A stretch of 64,000 bases of DNA from Lotus japonicus. Lineage: Eukaryota; Streptophyta; Magnoliopsida; Fabales; Fabaceae. Location: positions 11,681,648-11,745,647 of the forward strand of contig NC_080045.1 of assembly GCF_012489685.1 (NCBI RefSeq). Reading direction: 5' to 3'. Below, piece after piece: positions 44,977 through 55,815 of the stretch. Under the pieces are notes generated by a model, which worked only from the letters and a program-made list of their open reading frames with translations, searched no databases and was not told the DNA's origin. Positions within the stretch are counted from its first letter, which is position 1. Every line of letters begins with the position of its first letter. A program made the position numbers and the translations under genes.

Positions 44977-45374
44977 GAGCATCTCCAATGCAAGGTTCTT
45001 AGTTCTTATTTTTGAGTTAAGAACTAAGAACTAAGAACTTTACCATTGGAGGTGCTGACATGGAGCTCTTAGTTCTTAAAAATTAGAACTCAGTTCTTAT
45101 ATAAGGAGTTTTACTTTTTGAGTTCTTAGCTTAAAATATTAATTATTTCCCTCTCATCCAAATTACTTTATTACTTTATGAGTTTTGTTTTTTAATTTAT
45201 GAAAATAAAAAGTATAAATAATGTGGTTGGTGAGACCAAATGAATAGTGATAAGAACTAAGAACTCATGGTTGAAGCAAAATTGCTTGAGAGTTGCTTAA
45301 GCACATGTGGCAATGCGGGGCCCACATGAATAGTGCTAAGAACTAAGAAATAAGAACTAGCATCGGAGATGCTC
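44977..45374. mobile_element. PIF/Harbinger-like MITE (GAGCATCTCC family)
   Basis: Termini GAGCATCTCCAATGCAAGG and, inverted, AGCATCGGAGATGCTC; flanked by TAA on both sides (44974-44976 and 45375-45377), a 3-bp duplication expected for PIF/Harbinger. Subterminal AAGAACTAAGAACT words recur in both orientations. No coding capacity. Confidence 0.7.
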
Positions 45375-45480
45375 TAAGGCAGCTTTACTTACAAAATCTC
45401 AAATTCCAGTTGTTTAAGTTAGAATAATTTTGTGACAATTGATCTTCGCCCTTGGTGTTCAGTCTTGGCTTTAGCTTCTA

Positions 45481-45763
45481 CTCCCTCCGTCCCCATTTAT
45501 AAGTCATTCTTACCTAATTCTCTAGGATTAAGAAAAGAAGTTGCTAGCATTAAATTTGTAAAAAGTTTTATTGAGTTTCCCAGATTACCCATCAACTTCT
45601 TTCTCCAAATTATTCTTTTTTAAATTATATTATCTCTTTCATATTAAATATGAGGGTAAGTTTGTAAAAAAATTATTAAATGCAGCATTGGTATTATAAA
45701 GTGACTTATATTTTGAAACTAAAAAAACTCTCAAAAAGTGACTTATATATGGGGACGGAGGGA
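45481..45763. mobile_element. Stowaway MITE 1
   Basis: CTCCCTCCGTCCCCATTTAT at the left and its inverse ending GGGGACGGAGGGAG at the right, flanked by TA on both sides (45479-45480, 45764-45765). These are the standard Stowaway (Tc1/mariner) termini and target site. 283 bp, no ORF. Confidence 0.92.
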
Positions 45764-45890
45764 GTATAATTAAGCAATAATGTTTTGTACACATATCTTT
45801 TCCACCTCCACCTCACTTGAATAAGAAGAGAAATGAGAGTAATGAGTGATGTGATATGTGATGTGACAGAAAATGTAGAGAGTGATAGAA

Positions 45891-46271
45891 GAGTAAACAG
45901 CCATTCTGGTCCTTGAATGTGTTCACTTGTGATGAAGTGATCCTCAGCTGTTAAAAATGGTCTTTTTTCATCTCTGAATGTGTTGTCGTCGGTCAAGTTA
46001 GTCCTTTGACCAGTTTTCTGTTAGTCCCTCAGACGGAAAACACAACATGTCACAGTTTTGGAGGGAATATGAATAAGGAGCCAACTAGGACGCCAACGTG
46101 TAAAAAACGTGACATGTGGTGTTTTCCGTCTGAGGGACTAATGAAAAACTAATCTAAGGACTAACTTGACCAACGGCAACACATTCAGGGATGAAAAAAA
46201 ACCATTTTCAACAGTTGATGACCACTTCATCACAAGTGAACACATTTAAGGACCAGAATGGCTGTTTACTC
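45891..46271. mobile_element. Mutator-like foldback MITE, 381 bp, 9-bp TSD
   Basis: GTGATAGAA at 45882-45890 and 46272-46280 is a perfect 9-bp duplication. Ends GAGTAAACAGCCATTCTGG and CCAGAATGGCTGTTTACTC are exact inverses, and complementarity continues for about 170 bp into each side (for example GTTTTCCGTCTGAGGGACTA against its inverse). This is a foldback MULE derivative. Confidence 0.85.
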
Positions 46272-47359
46272 GTGATAGAAAGAAAAATGTATGGAAATGA
46301 GATGGAAGAGAAAGTGAGGTGTGTATAAACATGGCCGACCCAACACCAAATGAGGCCTAAAGTGAATTTTAATTTTGGGAGCCTTGAAACATGTTTGATC
46401 TAATATAAAATTTTGTTAATTTTAATTTTGGGGGCCTTTTTTACTTAAGAAAAAACAAAAAAATTTGGAGGCCTAAAGTCGTTGCTTGGGTGGCTTTACC
46501 CTTAAACCGGCATGTGTATAAATCATTAATCGGAAGAAAAAGTATTACTGATTTGGGAATTCAAAGATGAGGTTTGACCTCTTGAACAAGTACAAACATG
46601 AAGGCGTTGGGAAATGATGAGATATGCGTAGCTATTTGCTATAGCCAATAGGCCATAGGACTAACTTAATGGTAAACTATAAAGGGGTTAGCGTTAGTTT
46701 CGAGATTGAGTAAAAATAAAGGGTAACTAACTGCTCGAGGACTCTTGTTTTTGTCTCCCTTTGTGAAGTTCTCATCCTCTAGCATATTCCCCCCACCCAA
46801 GTTGAGTTCAACTAAAACTTTTATGAAGAAAGTGCTTTGCTTCCATTCTGTTATAAGAGTTCCTTTACATTTTTCAAATGCTGGGTCAATCATCTGATAT
46901 GATGGGTTCTACAAACATATGACCCACAAAAAACAATAAAAATTAATGAAATCATATGATGTGGTAATGGAAAATTTGTTCCACCCATGTAATAATTATT
47001 CAACTCCATAGAGTAGTTTCAATTAAGAAAATGAGAAAGTAAAGTAGGTGGGCACATAGGAAAATATTGCACTCCTTATTTTCATCTCATTGTAGAGACA
47101 AAATTGTATAATGTGAAAGGTGAGAATTACATGTATATATTATTTAATGAATGCTGTGAGAAAAAAAAATTGATCGAATCTCACAACAAAAAAAAATTAT
47201 GTGTTATCATTCCATAAGTTTAGTTATACATGTTATAATCTAGGTCATGCTAGATAGACATATGAGAAGCAACACTCAATCAAGATTCAAGACATGTTTA
47301 TAGGGATTGAAACTATCAAAAAAGAATGTATTATTTATTTACGCGTAATTTATGTGGTT
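46272..47359. other. Intergenic, nothing recognised
   Basis: AT-rich with no supported gene. A repeated GCCT-TTTTAATTTTGGGGG word at about 46360-46440 is the only local pattern. Confidence 0.4.
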
Positions 47360-49523
47360 TGTAAGACCTGGATTTTCAGAACAAGTTAATTTCCGACTCA
47401 CGCGTAGAATCAGTGAAAACGTGACAGGAGTTTGTTGTTTGAGAAAGATCAATGAAGAAGAAAGTTCAGGAATTGCTCGAGGAATGTTGCGTTGTTGCTT
47501 TCGGAGCTAGTGCGAGCCGTCTGCACACCTGCCTTATGGCGAGCGTGTCCAGAATAGGCTAATTTCGCTTTAGAGCAACGTTTTGAGTGAGATTTCGAAT
47601 CCTTGGAAAATTTAAAGATTCTCTTTATTTTTCCTTCGACCAGCGTTTCATTTCGGAACTCTGGACTGTACGCATGATAGTATTCACTTTTCGGAAGTCC
47701 GCCGACGCTAATTTCTTTGCTTCGAAACCCTAGATTCGAGCGATGGATGAAGACTTTTTCTATTCGGGACTTCTAACGAAGTTTCCGTCCGCATTGCCAA
47801 ATTTGTTTCGATATTTCCAATCTTTCTTCAGTAGGAAGTTTTGTCGTTTGAGCATCACAGCAAAAAGTAGTTTTTCGGGACAGATTAACTTACACCGCTT
47901 TTGGGATTTTAGATATCGTTTTTCCCAAATCATAGATATTTGTTTTGAGTTCTGGAATTCTGACGCCAGAATCTCTCTTAGAATTCCTCGGTGAACGTGC
48001 TGCAAAAATCGGAATCGCGAAATTTTCATTTTCCCGCGATTTCACCTGCCTATAAATAGTCGAAAAAGCAAAATATCTCTCATTTTCTTCCTATTGGGGC
48101 CGCGGATTGTGGAGAGCAAGGGGGAAGGAAATTTCGCGAAAACTCGACCAATCTTCGTGCAGTTCGTCCCTACTTCTAGGTATTGAGGTAACTAGCATGA
48201 TTCCTACCTCTGTTTACTGTTTCTGTTGCGTTTCTGAAGTCGTTTCTGTGCTCACAGTTTTGAGCTTTTTCTAAAATTGTCCGATTTCTTGGTTGGGTTA
48301 TGTCCTCTAGGTTCCCAAGAGCCTAAAACCTCTGTCAGTAAACGCTGATTGTGATTCAGTTGATCAAGATCTGAAAAACTGATTCAAAACTCTTTTTGTC
48401 TCACATTTCGAAACTTTATTGTCAAAAAGCTGTAATCTGACTTCGTGCCTTTAGGATTTGTTGTCACGGATGTCATAAGGATCAATGCTGTCAAATTTGT
48501 TTTCAGAACTGATAACTTTGAAGTTTTGAGCCTTTATTTTGGACCAAAATGCCCCTGGATAGCCGTATTTCGACCCGATTGTCCGAAAATTGTTCTGACA
48601 GTTTCTTTACCTTAGTTTTACCCTAAAACTATCTTGTGAATTGATTTGATCGAAGAAAAAGAGCGGGAGCTCTTTTTCCTTTGAGGCCGTGGGTTATTTC
48701 CTTGGGGGGGGGGGGGAGAGTTTTTCGTTTTCGAAAACTTGTCTTTTCGTACCCGGATGTCGTATTCTGAAGCTTTAATGCTTTGTCTATCGTTTATGTA
48801 TTGTATTGAGATCGAACTAATCGATTTTGTGTGGATTCTGGTTTGTTTTTCCTCCAAGGTTCAGTTGAAGGAACTTTGGAAGTTTCAAGGCATTCCTGTG
48901 AAGGAGATTTGATTTGCGAAGCTGGATCAGCTCGAGGTTAGGGCAACTTACATATATTAGCTATGATTGCATGATAGGCGTCGATAAATTCGACTTATGC
49001 TTTATCTGATGTTGTTTATGATGATGATTTATTGTTATGATTGTTTTCATAACTTATGATATTGATGATGTGTGGAATTGAGCGTTTTGACGCAACTTCG
49101 GAGTGGAGATTCATTGATCTGTTGATCTTTGACATTTTGGGTTGGATGAACAACCCTAGGCAAGTTCAAACGAGGGGTTTGAGACTTAGCCATTCGTTGG
49201 GATTCGTTTGGATACTTAGACTTTCCCCGGGAAATTTCTTTTGGGTGGTTGGTTTTTGGAAACTTAGAATGATTAGAATTTCGAAAACTAGAGACTTTGG
49301 GAGACTTAGACTTTGAGAAATAAACTCATAACTTGACTAATCCAATTCAAACCGTTTTTACTAAATGAATAATCATAGGAGAACTAAAGGGGAAAATAAT
49401 TGCTAAAGACGGGGAAAAGTTGACTTTTGTTGTGGGTTTTGGAGAGATTGGGGGAAAGCCACTGCGGTGAGCTAAAGTGACGATTGAAAGTCACCGAGTA
49501 CCTTAGTACTCTTGTTATTCGAG

Positions 49524-49735
49524 TGGTGTTGTATTGACCGACGTCAACTCTGGGTTTTGGGTGTTGGAGCCGTGTTGTATTGACCGACACTTAGTGCTCT
49601 TGTTGATTGGGCTATGTTGTATTGACCGACACTAGACCCTTGTGTACTTTTGTGGGTGGAGTGGTGTTGTATTGACCGACACTTACTCCGAGTTGTGTTG
49701 TATTGACCAACACTAACTCTTGGGTTGTTGAGATT
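49524..49735 (+). repeat. Five-copy GTTGTATTGACCGACA tandem array in the solo LTR
   Basis: The words GTGTTGTATTGACCGAC or close variants (one with ACCAACAC) recur five times at spacings of about 33-54 bp, with variable T/G-rich spacers. Located about 1.5 kb downstream of the LTR TATA box, in the transcribed part. Confidence 0.85.
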
Positions 49736-49803
49736 GGGTTGTGAGCTAAACACTTTCGTGGTAAGGACGATTCGTTGTTTGGCTAACCATATTGCATCAA
49801 TCG

Positions 49804-50035
49804 GGTGAATAACGGGAATGGTTCACCTGTGCATATCATGGTGAATAACGGGAATGGTTCACCTTGCATTAATGATGAATAACGGGAATGGTTCATCATA
49901 TGGTGAATAACGGGAATGGTTCACCAAGGATGAATAACGGGAATGGTTCATCCAGGATGAATAACGAGAATGGTTCATCCATAGTGAAGAACGGGAATGC
50001 TTCACTTGTGGCGAACGGGAACGCGTCACAAATCC
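49804..50035 (+). repeat. Eight-copy tandem hairpin array in the solo LTR
   Basis: Eight units of the form arm - AACGGGAATG loop - inverse arm. Arms are GGTGAA/TTCACC (copies 1, 2, 4), GATGAA/TTCATC (copies 3, 5, 6), AGTGAAG/CTTCACT (copy 7) and a rearranged TTGTG/CACAA (copy 8). Arm bases change together so pairing is kept, while the loop is nearly constant. Spacers between units vary in length and sequence. Being downstream of the TATA box, the hairpins would be in the element's RNA. Confidence 0.88.
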
Positions 50036-50897
50036 GGATTCATGATTGCATATCACGCATATATTCATTCTGACTTGAATTGTGTGCTGTTTGTTTATTG
50101 AAGCATTGTTAGAGCCATAACATGCTAGGATTGTTTATATTAGTATATATATCAACATATATCTATACCCTCTATCACATGTTGAGTGTATACCTACTTA
50201 TTCCGTGAGTTGACCCTAGCGCCTTGGCTTTGGTTGCATGTTTGTGTTTGGGCGGTCGGCCTGCTGCCAGATGTCGACGGTGGACTGGGTTTCGATGGTC
50301 TCTCCCTCGGGGGGGATCAGGTTTGAGATGGAGGACTGGACTGACGAGCGTGGACGTCTGACGATAGGAGTTTTACGACGCATGGAGCTGAGCTTCAACT
50401 TGCCAACTTCAATTCGCGGTGGACTTGGTACTGGAAGGGCGGTTTAGGCAGGCGTCATATTTTGTGTAGAGCTCTGATTCGTTTTGCTTTTGGGACAGGG
50501 TAGGTTCCCGACGCATGACTTTTTGTGTGGTTCTCTTACTGAGGGATCACAGTGAGTCAGTCGGACCATAGGGGTCTTTGCTTAGGCCATTTGGAGGCCG
50601 ACTTTCTCCTTGTGGGTTGTAATTACAAACTTTCTTACTCACACTTCTGGGTCTGTATATATTTGTCTGCGGGGACACTACTTTGGAGTCACTGCGAGTG
50701 TGCGTGACGTGGAAGTGCAGCTGAGGCTGTACATGTCTATATTTGAGGTACATTGGTTAGTTAGAGTTGGGTTATGCCTTTGCTTCCTATTGCTTTATTT
50801 AAAAGGAATCAAACGAAAAAAAAAATTACCTGTTTTCCGCGTAAAGTTTATTTTTGGTTACTAAAGTGACACCTGGAAATCGGGGTGTTACATGGTT

Positions 50898-51515
50898 TCA
50901 AACTACTATAAATAAGTTTTACATTTTTGTTAAACGCATGCAAACAACACTGTCAAACTCGTGAGTTAACTCATAAAATTGTACAAGTCAACGAGTTTAC
51001 ATGCGGAAATCGAGCTGACTCGCTCACAAACTCGTTTTTCAACTCGAGAGTCAGAAATTGACTTTGCGAGTTTGGGAAAAACTTCTATTTGACCTAATTC
51101 CTTAATTTGAAATGGGTATTTTGCCTATCGTGAGTTTATTTCCTCTTCTCTAATTTTTACATCCTTAGTTCTATTCCAAGAATAATAGTTGCGTACGTGA
51201 CTTGAGGGAAGAAGGACGTCACCGCCTGAAACGACGCACAATCACTTGGAATTGTTGCGTCACGACTAGTTCATCTTTTTTTTCTTTTTCATGAGTTTAC
51301 TCTAATTGCCTTCTTCTTCTTCTTCTAATTACTTTTCTTCTTCTTGCTTCATCCTCATTTCGCTCTACCATTTGTCTTCTCCTTGCACTCAATCTCAATT
51401 GTGAACTCTCTTTGTTGCCACAATATTGTCTAGGCTGATATATAATACCTGTTCAAGCAACAAAGTTGTTTTTCCCTCTAATGGGAGAAAGAATGCCCAT
51501 GGAAAAAGGACTAAT
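50898..51515. other. Gene-free stretch with ACTCGTGAGTT-type repeat
   Basis: Bases 50950-51075 carry AACTCGTGAGTTAACTC, AACGAGTTTAC and CTCGCTCACAAACTCG words, resembling 1020-1115. The rest includes CT/TTC-rich tracts (51298-51345). No gene supported. Confidence 0.4.
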
Positions 51516-51524
51516 ATCTTGATG

Positions 51525-51669
51525 TTTTTTTTAATAGACAAATGTTAGTAGTTAGCAATGTTCGTAAATTAGTCTCTTCTCAAGGTTTGAATCCTAGATC
51601 TTTCACCCTTCATCTCACCAAACTTTTATGTTCCCTAACTCTTACCACTTGAGCTAACCCTCCGGGATC
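51525..51669 (-). mobile_element. tRNA-derived SINE, 145 bp, 9-bp TSD
   Basis: ATCTTGATG occurs at 51516-51524 and again at 51670-51678. On the minus strand the element starts GATCCCGGAGG, has an A-box-like TTAGCTCAAGTGGTAAG (51657-51641) and a B-box-like AGGATTCAAACCT (51595-51583), and ends in an A-rich tail (ATTAAAAAAAA). Internal RNA polymerase III promoter boxes, an A-tail and direct repeats define a SINE. Anticodon-stem folding was not verified. Confidence 0.82.
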
Positions 51670-51678
51670 ATCTTGATG

Positions 51679-52261
51679 GTTTAAGCCTTGATTCTAAACA
51701 ATGTGCTACCGTACCTTAAGAGTTATTAAGTGAGGGAATTGATGAGGAGACTTGTCGCGAAGGCTCTAGAGGCATCAGGGAAAAAGATACAATTGGTTGA
51801 CATTGATGAAGAAATGAAGGAGTGGAGGTTGTTAGTTCTCAAATTCAAAGAAAGGGAGAAAGCATTTTCAGCTTGGCACCAAAAGTGAAGAGTGGGGGAG
51901 GGGTGAAACAAATAGCACTTCTCCACTTCTAGATATGTTTATTTTATTTTGGCATTCGTATATATTCTCTTCAAGTCAAATTAGTAGGAGGTTGTAGCTT
52001 AATCTACGACAAATTAAAGATTGAATATATTTAAGCCGCAACATTACGCAATTTGGCTAAGAAAATCTTGAAGGATTTGGGTGAAGAGAAAACTAAAGCC
52101 ATGCAGGGCTTTAATTGTGGTCTGCAGCCAAAATGCATTCACACTGTAACAGAAGTTATAGTCCCCCCGCATTGGTATTAAGGTCAAAATTGTGACCGCA
52201 TTAACCCACATTTAGCCAAAATTCTATAATGCAGCGGCAACGGCAACCGTGACCACAACTA
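51679..52261. other. Gene-free stretch with a 48-codon open frame
   Basis: Bases 51742-51888 on the plus strand encode MRRLVAKALEASGKKIQLVD followed by a charged helix-like tail ending FSAWHQK, then stop. Composition is protein-like, but it is short, has no recognised motif, and no neighbouring exon was found, so it is listed as possible only. Confidence 0.3.
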
Positions 52262-52530
52262 CTCCCTCCGTTCCTAAATATAAGACCTATTCCAAAAAAT
52301 TGCGCTTATTAAGGAAGCATTTAATGTGACTAATTAGTGTATAAATTTTTTAAAAATGCATACATTCTTTCATATTTACCCTTTGTTATTTTCTCTCACT
52401 ACTAATTAATGGTAGGTGGTATAACTTTGGAATTGAAAACATGTAATTAATGTGGAGGTTAAAAATGGAAGAGTACAAAACCTTTTGTTAGATTATTGTA
52501 ACTAGGTCTTATATTTAGGAACGGAGGGAG
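52262..52530. mobile_element. Stowaway MITE 2
   Basis: CTCCCTCCGTTCCTAAATAT and the inverse TATTTAGGAACGGAGGGAG, flanked by TA at 52260-52261 and 52531-52532. 269 bp; a different subfamily from the one at 45481 (TTCCTAAATATAAGACC against CCCCATTTATAAG). Confidence 0.92.
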
Positions 52531-53665
52531 TACAATTTAAATTCGTGAAAATATGGATTGATAACAACTCATTTTTTTTGGAAAGCAAAGAATATGTATT
52601 AAAGAGAAGCACTAGGATTGCAACAATCTAACAAGTAGAACAGCAAAAGAAATGGATAGAAAACAAGGACATACAAGAAAAGAAACTAGCTTATAACTCC
52701 TACAATTAGAGCAAGACGTATTAAATTTCAACATTCAAACTGACTTTCAATCAAAATGAATCTTTATTAAAATCAAAGTAATCCAAAAGTAAATTTACAA
52801 AACAATTACCCAAGCACATAGAAATTCAACTCCAACTTTTGTAAAGATTGGACCAAAATAATACTTTCAGAAAAAAATGTAAAACACGTACCACTTCAAT
52901 TTATAGCAAATTTATTAAAGGGAAGGGAAAAGTTTGACCACAAAAAAGGAAAGGGAAAAGAAAAGCCTGCTCATCTTTACAGACTCTTCGCTTTGTTCAT
53001 CGCTGAAGTACTAGAAAAATGTCAGTGCCACATCACATGTATTCATCAAACTATAGTCACATGATCACTTTTTTTTGTATAGTACAGCCTTTCAGAGTTT
53101 ATTGGCTTATTAGTGCGAGAGAAAAATAAAATATAGTCACATGAAATATTGCATCGCTGCATTTGGATCAAAGGCTGCAAAACTTTTATATTGATACATA
53201 ATATAACAGCAGTGCAGAGTGTCATTGCTGAGATATGTAAAGGTCCTCCAATTGCATCAACCTTAGCTTTTTCCTTTTAACCTTTTCTTTCAAAAGAGTA
53301 TTACTTTTCATAACTTACGGCTTTCATCATAGCCAGAATATGCGTGGAAGTTCTGCATTTTGGGGTAAGAGAAAAATAATTCCACTGCTACTCTGCTGTA
53401 AAGGAAAAGGAGAGAGTCTAGTACAGAAGTGCAAAAGTTCCCTACACTTAAAGTCAATAATATTCATGGTCCCTAACAACATCGACTGAACCCTAGAAGC
53501 AAATCATTCCACTTCGTCTTCCGGTAAATATTGTGGTTTAGGGAGGTTTAGTGTGAAAACGTAGTGAAGGAAACAGATGGAGGTAGTGAAGAAATTGAAA
53601 GAAAGAGAGGTGAGTGAGAAAGGGAAAAGTTAAAATTGTGATTACATAGCAAAAACTTAACTAAC
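52531..53665. other. Intergenic, nothing recognised
   Basis: No gene, terminus or repeat was identified in this 1.1-kb stretch. Confidence 0.4.
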
Positions 53666-53778
53666 CACTATAAGAAAATGATTAGTTTCGGCCCGAACCA
53701 ATGTTAACGAGCTAAAAACCGACTCTAGAGATAATTTAGCGTCGGTGTCGGGGCATCGGCTTTTTAGTCGACGATAAT
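53666..53778 (+). mobile_element. CACTA-type (En/Spm) terminus
   Basis: CACTATAAGAAAATGATTAG followed by TCGG-containing subterminal words (GTCGGTGTCGGGGCATCGGC). Plant CACTA elements start CACTACAAGAAAA with clustered subterminal repeats. The matching TAGTG end is not visible, so only one end of an interrupted or truncated element is present. Confidence 0.45.
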
Positions 53779-54345
53779 CTTTTTTTTTTTAATAATAGGA
53801 TTATATTATCCACAAAAAAGCCCTTGGGGACAAAACCCCCAAGGAAAGAACGAAATCACATATTACTCCAACAAAAACGAGGCAAAACAACGAGACGCTC
53901 AAAGGTGAAACCCCCAAAAGAAGAAAACCCTACAATAAGGTCCCAAACAATGACCAACACAAGAGCAAAACAAAACCAAGCACCAAGGACCAAGGCCAAA
54001 AGCTAAAGAAAATCCTTTAAAGACATAACAAACATCCCTAGAGGACCAAAGCTCATGGCGTGAAATGGTCCAAAAAACCTTTTCAAGACCTCCGATAGCA
54101 TCCACATCGCTCCCATCATACACCAACCCCAAAACCTTGCCAAGAAGCCATGTTTTTTTCGCTTGCGTGAAGTAACACCCACCGCTAACATTATCCGAAC
54201 CCGGCGAAGTTGGAGACGCCAAGGACATATCCATATGGGTGAGACTACATTCCTCAACTGTTACCATAGTCTCAGAACAGGCCGAGGAGGTCAAAAGGGG
54301 CAATCGATCTTTAATGAAATTTTTTAGGACGCCCATGCCGATGGG
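53779..54345 (-). mobile_element. LINE-derived fragment with poly(A) end
   Basis: On the minus strand a frame reads AKKTWLLGKVLGLVYDGSD then DAIGGLEKVF, continues as low-complexity Phe/Cys/Gly text and ends with an A-run (T's at 53780-53790). The motif recurs in the fragment at 11612. The right end is cut by the LTR element starting at 54346. Confidence 0.42.
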
Positions 54346-55815
54346 TGATAGCAATTCCGCAAGTGTACGGATTGATCGAAGTAATACAAAAGATTGTCGA
54401 ACCACAGAGATAGTTGTTCATCAATTGCTTCTAAGAGTTTTGTGTTCAGAATGTGAAAAAGAAAAAGCAAAATATGTTTGAAGTTTGGTTGTGTGAATAA
54501 CACTTGTGAGTAAAAGCTTAGAATTATAATTCAGAAAAGAAGTACCCTGGGCAAAGCTCCACTTAGTCCAATTATGGTTCTCAAATCAAATTCTTATATG
54601 AAGTTCATAATCCTTATCCATGATGTTATAGCCTCTACCTCTACTTGTTAATTCCTTAATCAAGTAAAACATTCAATTTCATTTGCCAAACCTAATTCCT
54701 TAGTGCCTAGTCAATTCAATTGAAGAATGAAGTTTATAAGTTCAGGCCAACACAATAAGTTTCTACCCTTATTCCTAAGTGATAGCAAACAAATCAATCT
54801 AATCCCAAGTCCCTTAATTCTCACCAACTTCCGTTGTGCAAGAAGAAAGCAAAACACTTGTGTGCACTCAAGAGAATATTGATTCAGAGAAAAGATACAT
54901 GGAAAAGAAACTTTATTCATATAAGAAAATAAGAAGTTTAAACCATAATCAGAACTAAGGTTCACTTCACCCAAAGTACAAAGAGAAACTAGCCAAGCAT
55001 GGCTAGGGAATTCATAATGCAAACTAAAGGAATAAAAACCTGAAAGAAGAGGGCCAAGAAGCCTCCCACAAGCTCCAAGAACCTAAACCTCTAAGTTTTG
55101 TTCAAAAGTTACAAGATACCTAAAAGAGATAACAAAAACCCTATTTATAGAGTTTCCAGCGGTAATCCACGCATGTGCGGGGTCTCCACCACGCACATGC
55201 GTGGCCAATCTGTCAATTTTCAGCTTTTAAGTCTGTTTACCACGCATGTGCGTGGCCATAACGGCGCACATGCGTGATCTTCACGTTCCAGCCCCTTCCT
55301 CATACAGAACCACCACGCATGTGCGTGGCCTGAGGGGCGCACATGCGTGGTCTTCAGCAGTTTTTCAGCAGCTTTGTAACCTCCTTTTCAACAATTATCA
55401 TTGCTCATTATTTTGCCTTCAACCATCATCATTAGCTATCAAGAGTCTATCAAACCTGAAAAGCATCTCAAGAACTCTATGAGAGCAACCATGTAACTCC
55501 TGAATATATCTCATTAATGAATATTTCATCAATCCCCCATTCAATCCAGCAAGCAAAACCCCCAAAAGCTCATCAACACTCATAATCTCACAAAGTTTCA
55601 GTTTAAGTCTGGCCAAAAGAATTAACCCCAAACTAAAACTAATAGAAACTAATAAAAAGACTAAGTAAATAGATTAAAAAAACTAAACTAATGCAAATGC
55701 ATTTATGAACTAAAAAGGGACTTAACTTGACTAATAACTCAAAAAAGGACTAAAAAGGTAAAAGAAAGAAACAAGAAGGACTCGACAAAGATAGAATAAA
55801 CATCGGGTCATCACA
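54346..55815 (-). mobile_element. 3' LTR of an Athila/Tat-type element, 1,470 bp
   Basis: TGATAGCAATTCCGCAAG ... GGGTCATCACA, TG...CA ends; the flank before it is ATGGG (54341-54345). TATA box on the minus strand, CTATAAATAGGG at about 55140-55151. Immediately upstream on the sense strand (55165-55350) is an array of six ACGCATGTGCG/CGCACATGCGT words in three inverted pairs. The copy at 58111 differs, by eye, at about four bases and one indel over 1.2 kb. The apparent 103-residue minus-strand frame near 54711-55022, present in both LTRs, lacks an ATG and is not called. Confidence 0.88.
55165..55350 (-). promoter_or_regulatory. CpG-rich hairpin / E-box-like array upstream of LTR TATA box
   Basis: Words in order: CCACGCATGTGCGG, CCACGCACATGCGTGG, CCACGCATGTGCGTGG, GCGCACATGCGTG, CCACGCATGTGCGTGG, GCGCACATGCGTGG. 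Successive words are inverses, giving three potential hairpins, and each contains CATGTG/CACATG (E-box form CANNTG). The array ends about 15-25 bp from the TATA box. The second LTR repeats it at about 58928-59116. Confidence 0.75.

Larger units (their letters stand above)
47360..50892 (+). mobile_element. Chromovirus (Tekay-like) solo LTR, 3.5 kb
   Basis: TGTAAGACC ... CGGGGTGTTACA, flanked by TGGTT on both sides (47355-47359 and 50893-50897), a perfect 5-bp duplication with no internal region, so a solo LTR left by LTR-LTR recombination. Its last about 65 bp match the LTR at 59339-63226 read in reverse (TTTGGTTACTAAAGTGA and ATCGGGGTGTTACA), the latter attached to a chromodomain remnant. TATA box CTATAAATAGT at 48050-48060, so about 690 bp of U3. 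Two tandem arrays lie downstream at 49524-49735 and 49804-50035. Small frames (47743, 49056, 50238) are non-coding chance. Confidence 0.88.

Noticed and set aside
47743..47994. 83-codon plus-strand frame
   Set aside because: Lies in U3 of the chromovirus solo LTR upstream of its TATA box; no motif.
49804..50035. CRISPR-like array of regular repeats
   Set aside because: Plant nuclear context inside an LTR, spacers only about 2-15 bp and degenerate, repeats are short dyads; no CRISPR logic applies.
51641..51669. A functional tRNA gene on the minus strand
   Set aside because: A and B box likeness is there but spacing and A-tailed end with direct repeats show a SINE, and no cloverleaf with acceptor stem closes.
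54711..55022. 103-residue minus-strand frame repeated exactly at 58476-58787
   Set aside because: The two are the same part of two LTRs, start with TTG rather than ATG, and have no recognisable motif; identity reflects LTR age, not selection.
55246..55482. Plus-strand frame rich in HMRGL/HVRGLRGAH words
   Set aside because: Product of translating the ACGCATGTGCG hairpin array; antisense to the element.
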